NCBI RefSeq assembly: GCF_028689785.1
Contig: NZ_JAQVCN010000043.1
Span: 1 to 42,257 of the forward strand
Direction: 5' to 3'
DNA length: 42,257 nt
Source of the DNA: Zoogloea sp.
GTDB lineage: Bacteria; Pseudomonadota; Gammaproteobacteria; Burkholderiales; Rhodocyclaceae
Shown here: positions 42,133 to 42,257 of the stretch, one piece after another
Layout: every line of letters begins with the position of its first letter
Position numbering within the stretch: the stretch's first letter is position 1
Notes under the pieces: model-generated
What the model saw: the letters and a program-made list of their open reading frames with translations, nothing else
What the model was told of the DNA's origin: nothing
Database searches by the model: none
Translations under genes and position numbers: made by a program

Positions 42133-42257
42133 GTGCGCCCAGCATGGGCGCACTCCTGCGGGTGTAAGTCCCGCCGTAAGTTGATCACAGCGAACGAAGT
42201 GAAGCGCAACTGCGTGAGGGCGACCGAGCGTGGGAAGGAAGCGTGGAGCATAAGCTG
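42133..42257 (+). mobile_element. Group II intron, 5' end (runs off the window)
   Basis: The sequence begins GTGCGCC, matching the group II 5' consensus GTGYG. A GCGCCC/GGGCGC hairpin and then GCGGGTGTAAGTCCCGC follow, the latter a second hairpin with the AAGTC internal loop common in bacterial introns. Further on, GTGGGAAGGAAGC resembles domain I motifs of intron families from proteobacteria. Insertion immediately downstream of a Rho-independent terminator, in the same orientation, is the hallmark of bacterial class C introns, which use terminator stems as targets. Domains II-VI and the maturase lie outside the window, so the class is inferred. Confidence 0.8.

Noticed and set aside
40824-42251. 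A 475-codon open frame on the minus strand
   Set aside because: It is antisense to the highly biased porin gene; such genes commonly give long open antisense frames.

Overview
The window is a high-GC chromosomal segment of a Gram-negative betaproteobacterium. The order Rhodocyclales is the best guess. The clues are the petABC-sspA-sspB cluster, ffs-dnaX-ybaB-recR, a porin of the Burkholderia/Neisseria kind, a small c551/c552-type cytochrome, a class I fructose-bisphosphatase and an oxidised-quinol-site motif PVWY in cytochrome b. The species cannot be fixed from sequence reading alone.

Layout. Bases 1-1760 are mobile-element debris. An IS66-family element (tnpA, tnpB, tnpC on the minus strand) has its tnpC cut near base 128 by foreign sequence that runs off the window. 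An IS21-like end with two tandem binding-site repeats lies just outside it. Bases 1850-4063 hold an OmpR/CpxR-type two-component system preceded by 10-bp-phased GTTAA/GTAAA repeats. Bases 4085-7210 hold the signal recognition particle RNA gene (ffs), dnaX, ybaB and recR. Bases 7242-21990 (minus strand) are the most unusual part: a five-gene operon for a 2977-residue DUF4347/cadherin-like surface protein, a TolC-type outer-membrane lipoprotein, a soluble periplasmic adaptor, a GAF-HlyD membrane protein and a PqqD-like/M50 metalloprotease/HlyD fusion. It has no ABC ATPase. Bases 22230-24905 carry a CaiB/BaiF CoA-transferase, galE and a DUF2237 gene, convergent with dacB (PBP4). Bases 26597-30464 carry the cytochrome bc1 operon petABC followed by sspA and sspB. 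Then come a bacteriohemerythrin, a PilZ protein behind a convincing sigma-28 promoter, dadA (minus), fbp, a PutA without its DNA-binding domain, a TamA-like barrel protein, a small cytochrome c and a major porin. The window ends 125 bases into a group II intron inserted immediately after the porin terminator.

How the genes work together. The adhesin operon reads as a self-contained export and assembly line: substrate, outer-membrane channel, periplasmic adaptor and two inner-membrane adaptors, each with an N-terminal domain that is probably cytosolic. An intact zinc-protease site and a candidate His/Cys dyad in the substrate suggest that proteolysis is part of assembly or release. The bc1 complex, cytochrome c and the hemerythrin fit a respiring, oxygen-responsive lifestyle. 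PutA and DadA feed proline and D-amino-acid electrons to the quinone pool. The sigma-28 promoter in front of the PilZ gene ties c-di-GMP signalling to motility.

Three genes (ffs, dnaX, tamA) share an extended -10 element, TGnTAGAAT. In dnaX and tamA the start codon lies exactly six bases after it, which predicts leaderless mRNAs.
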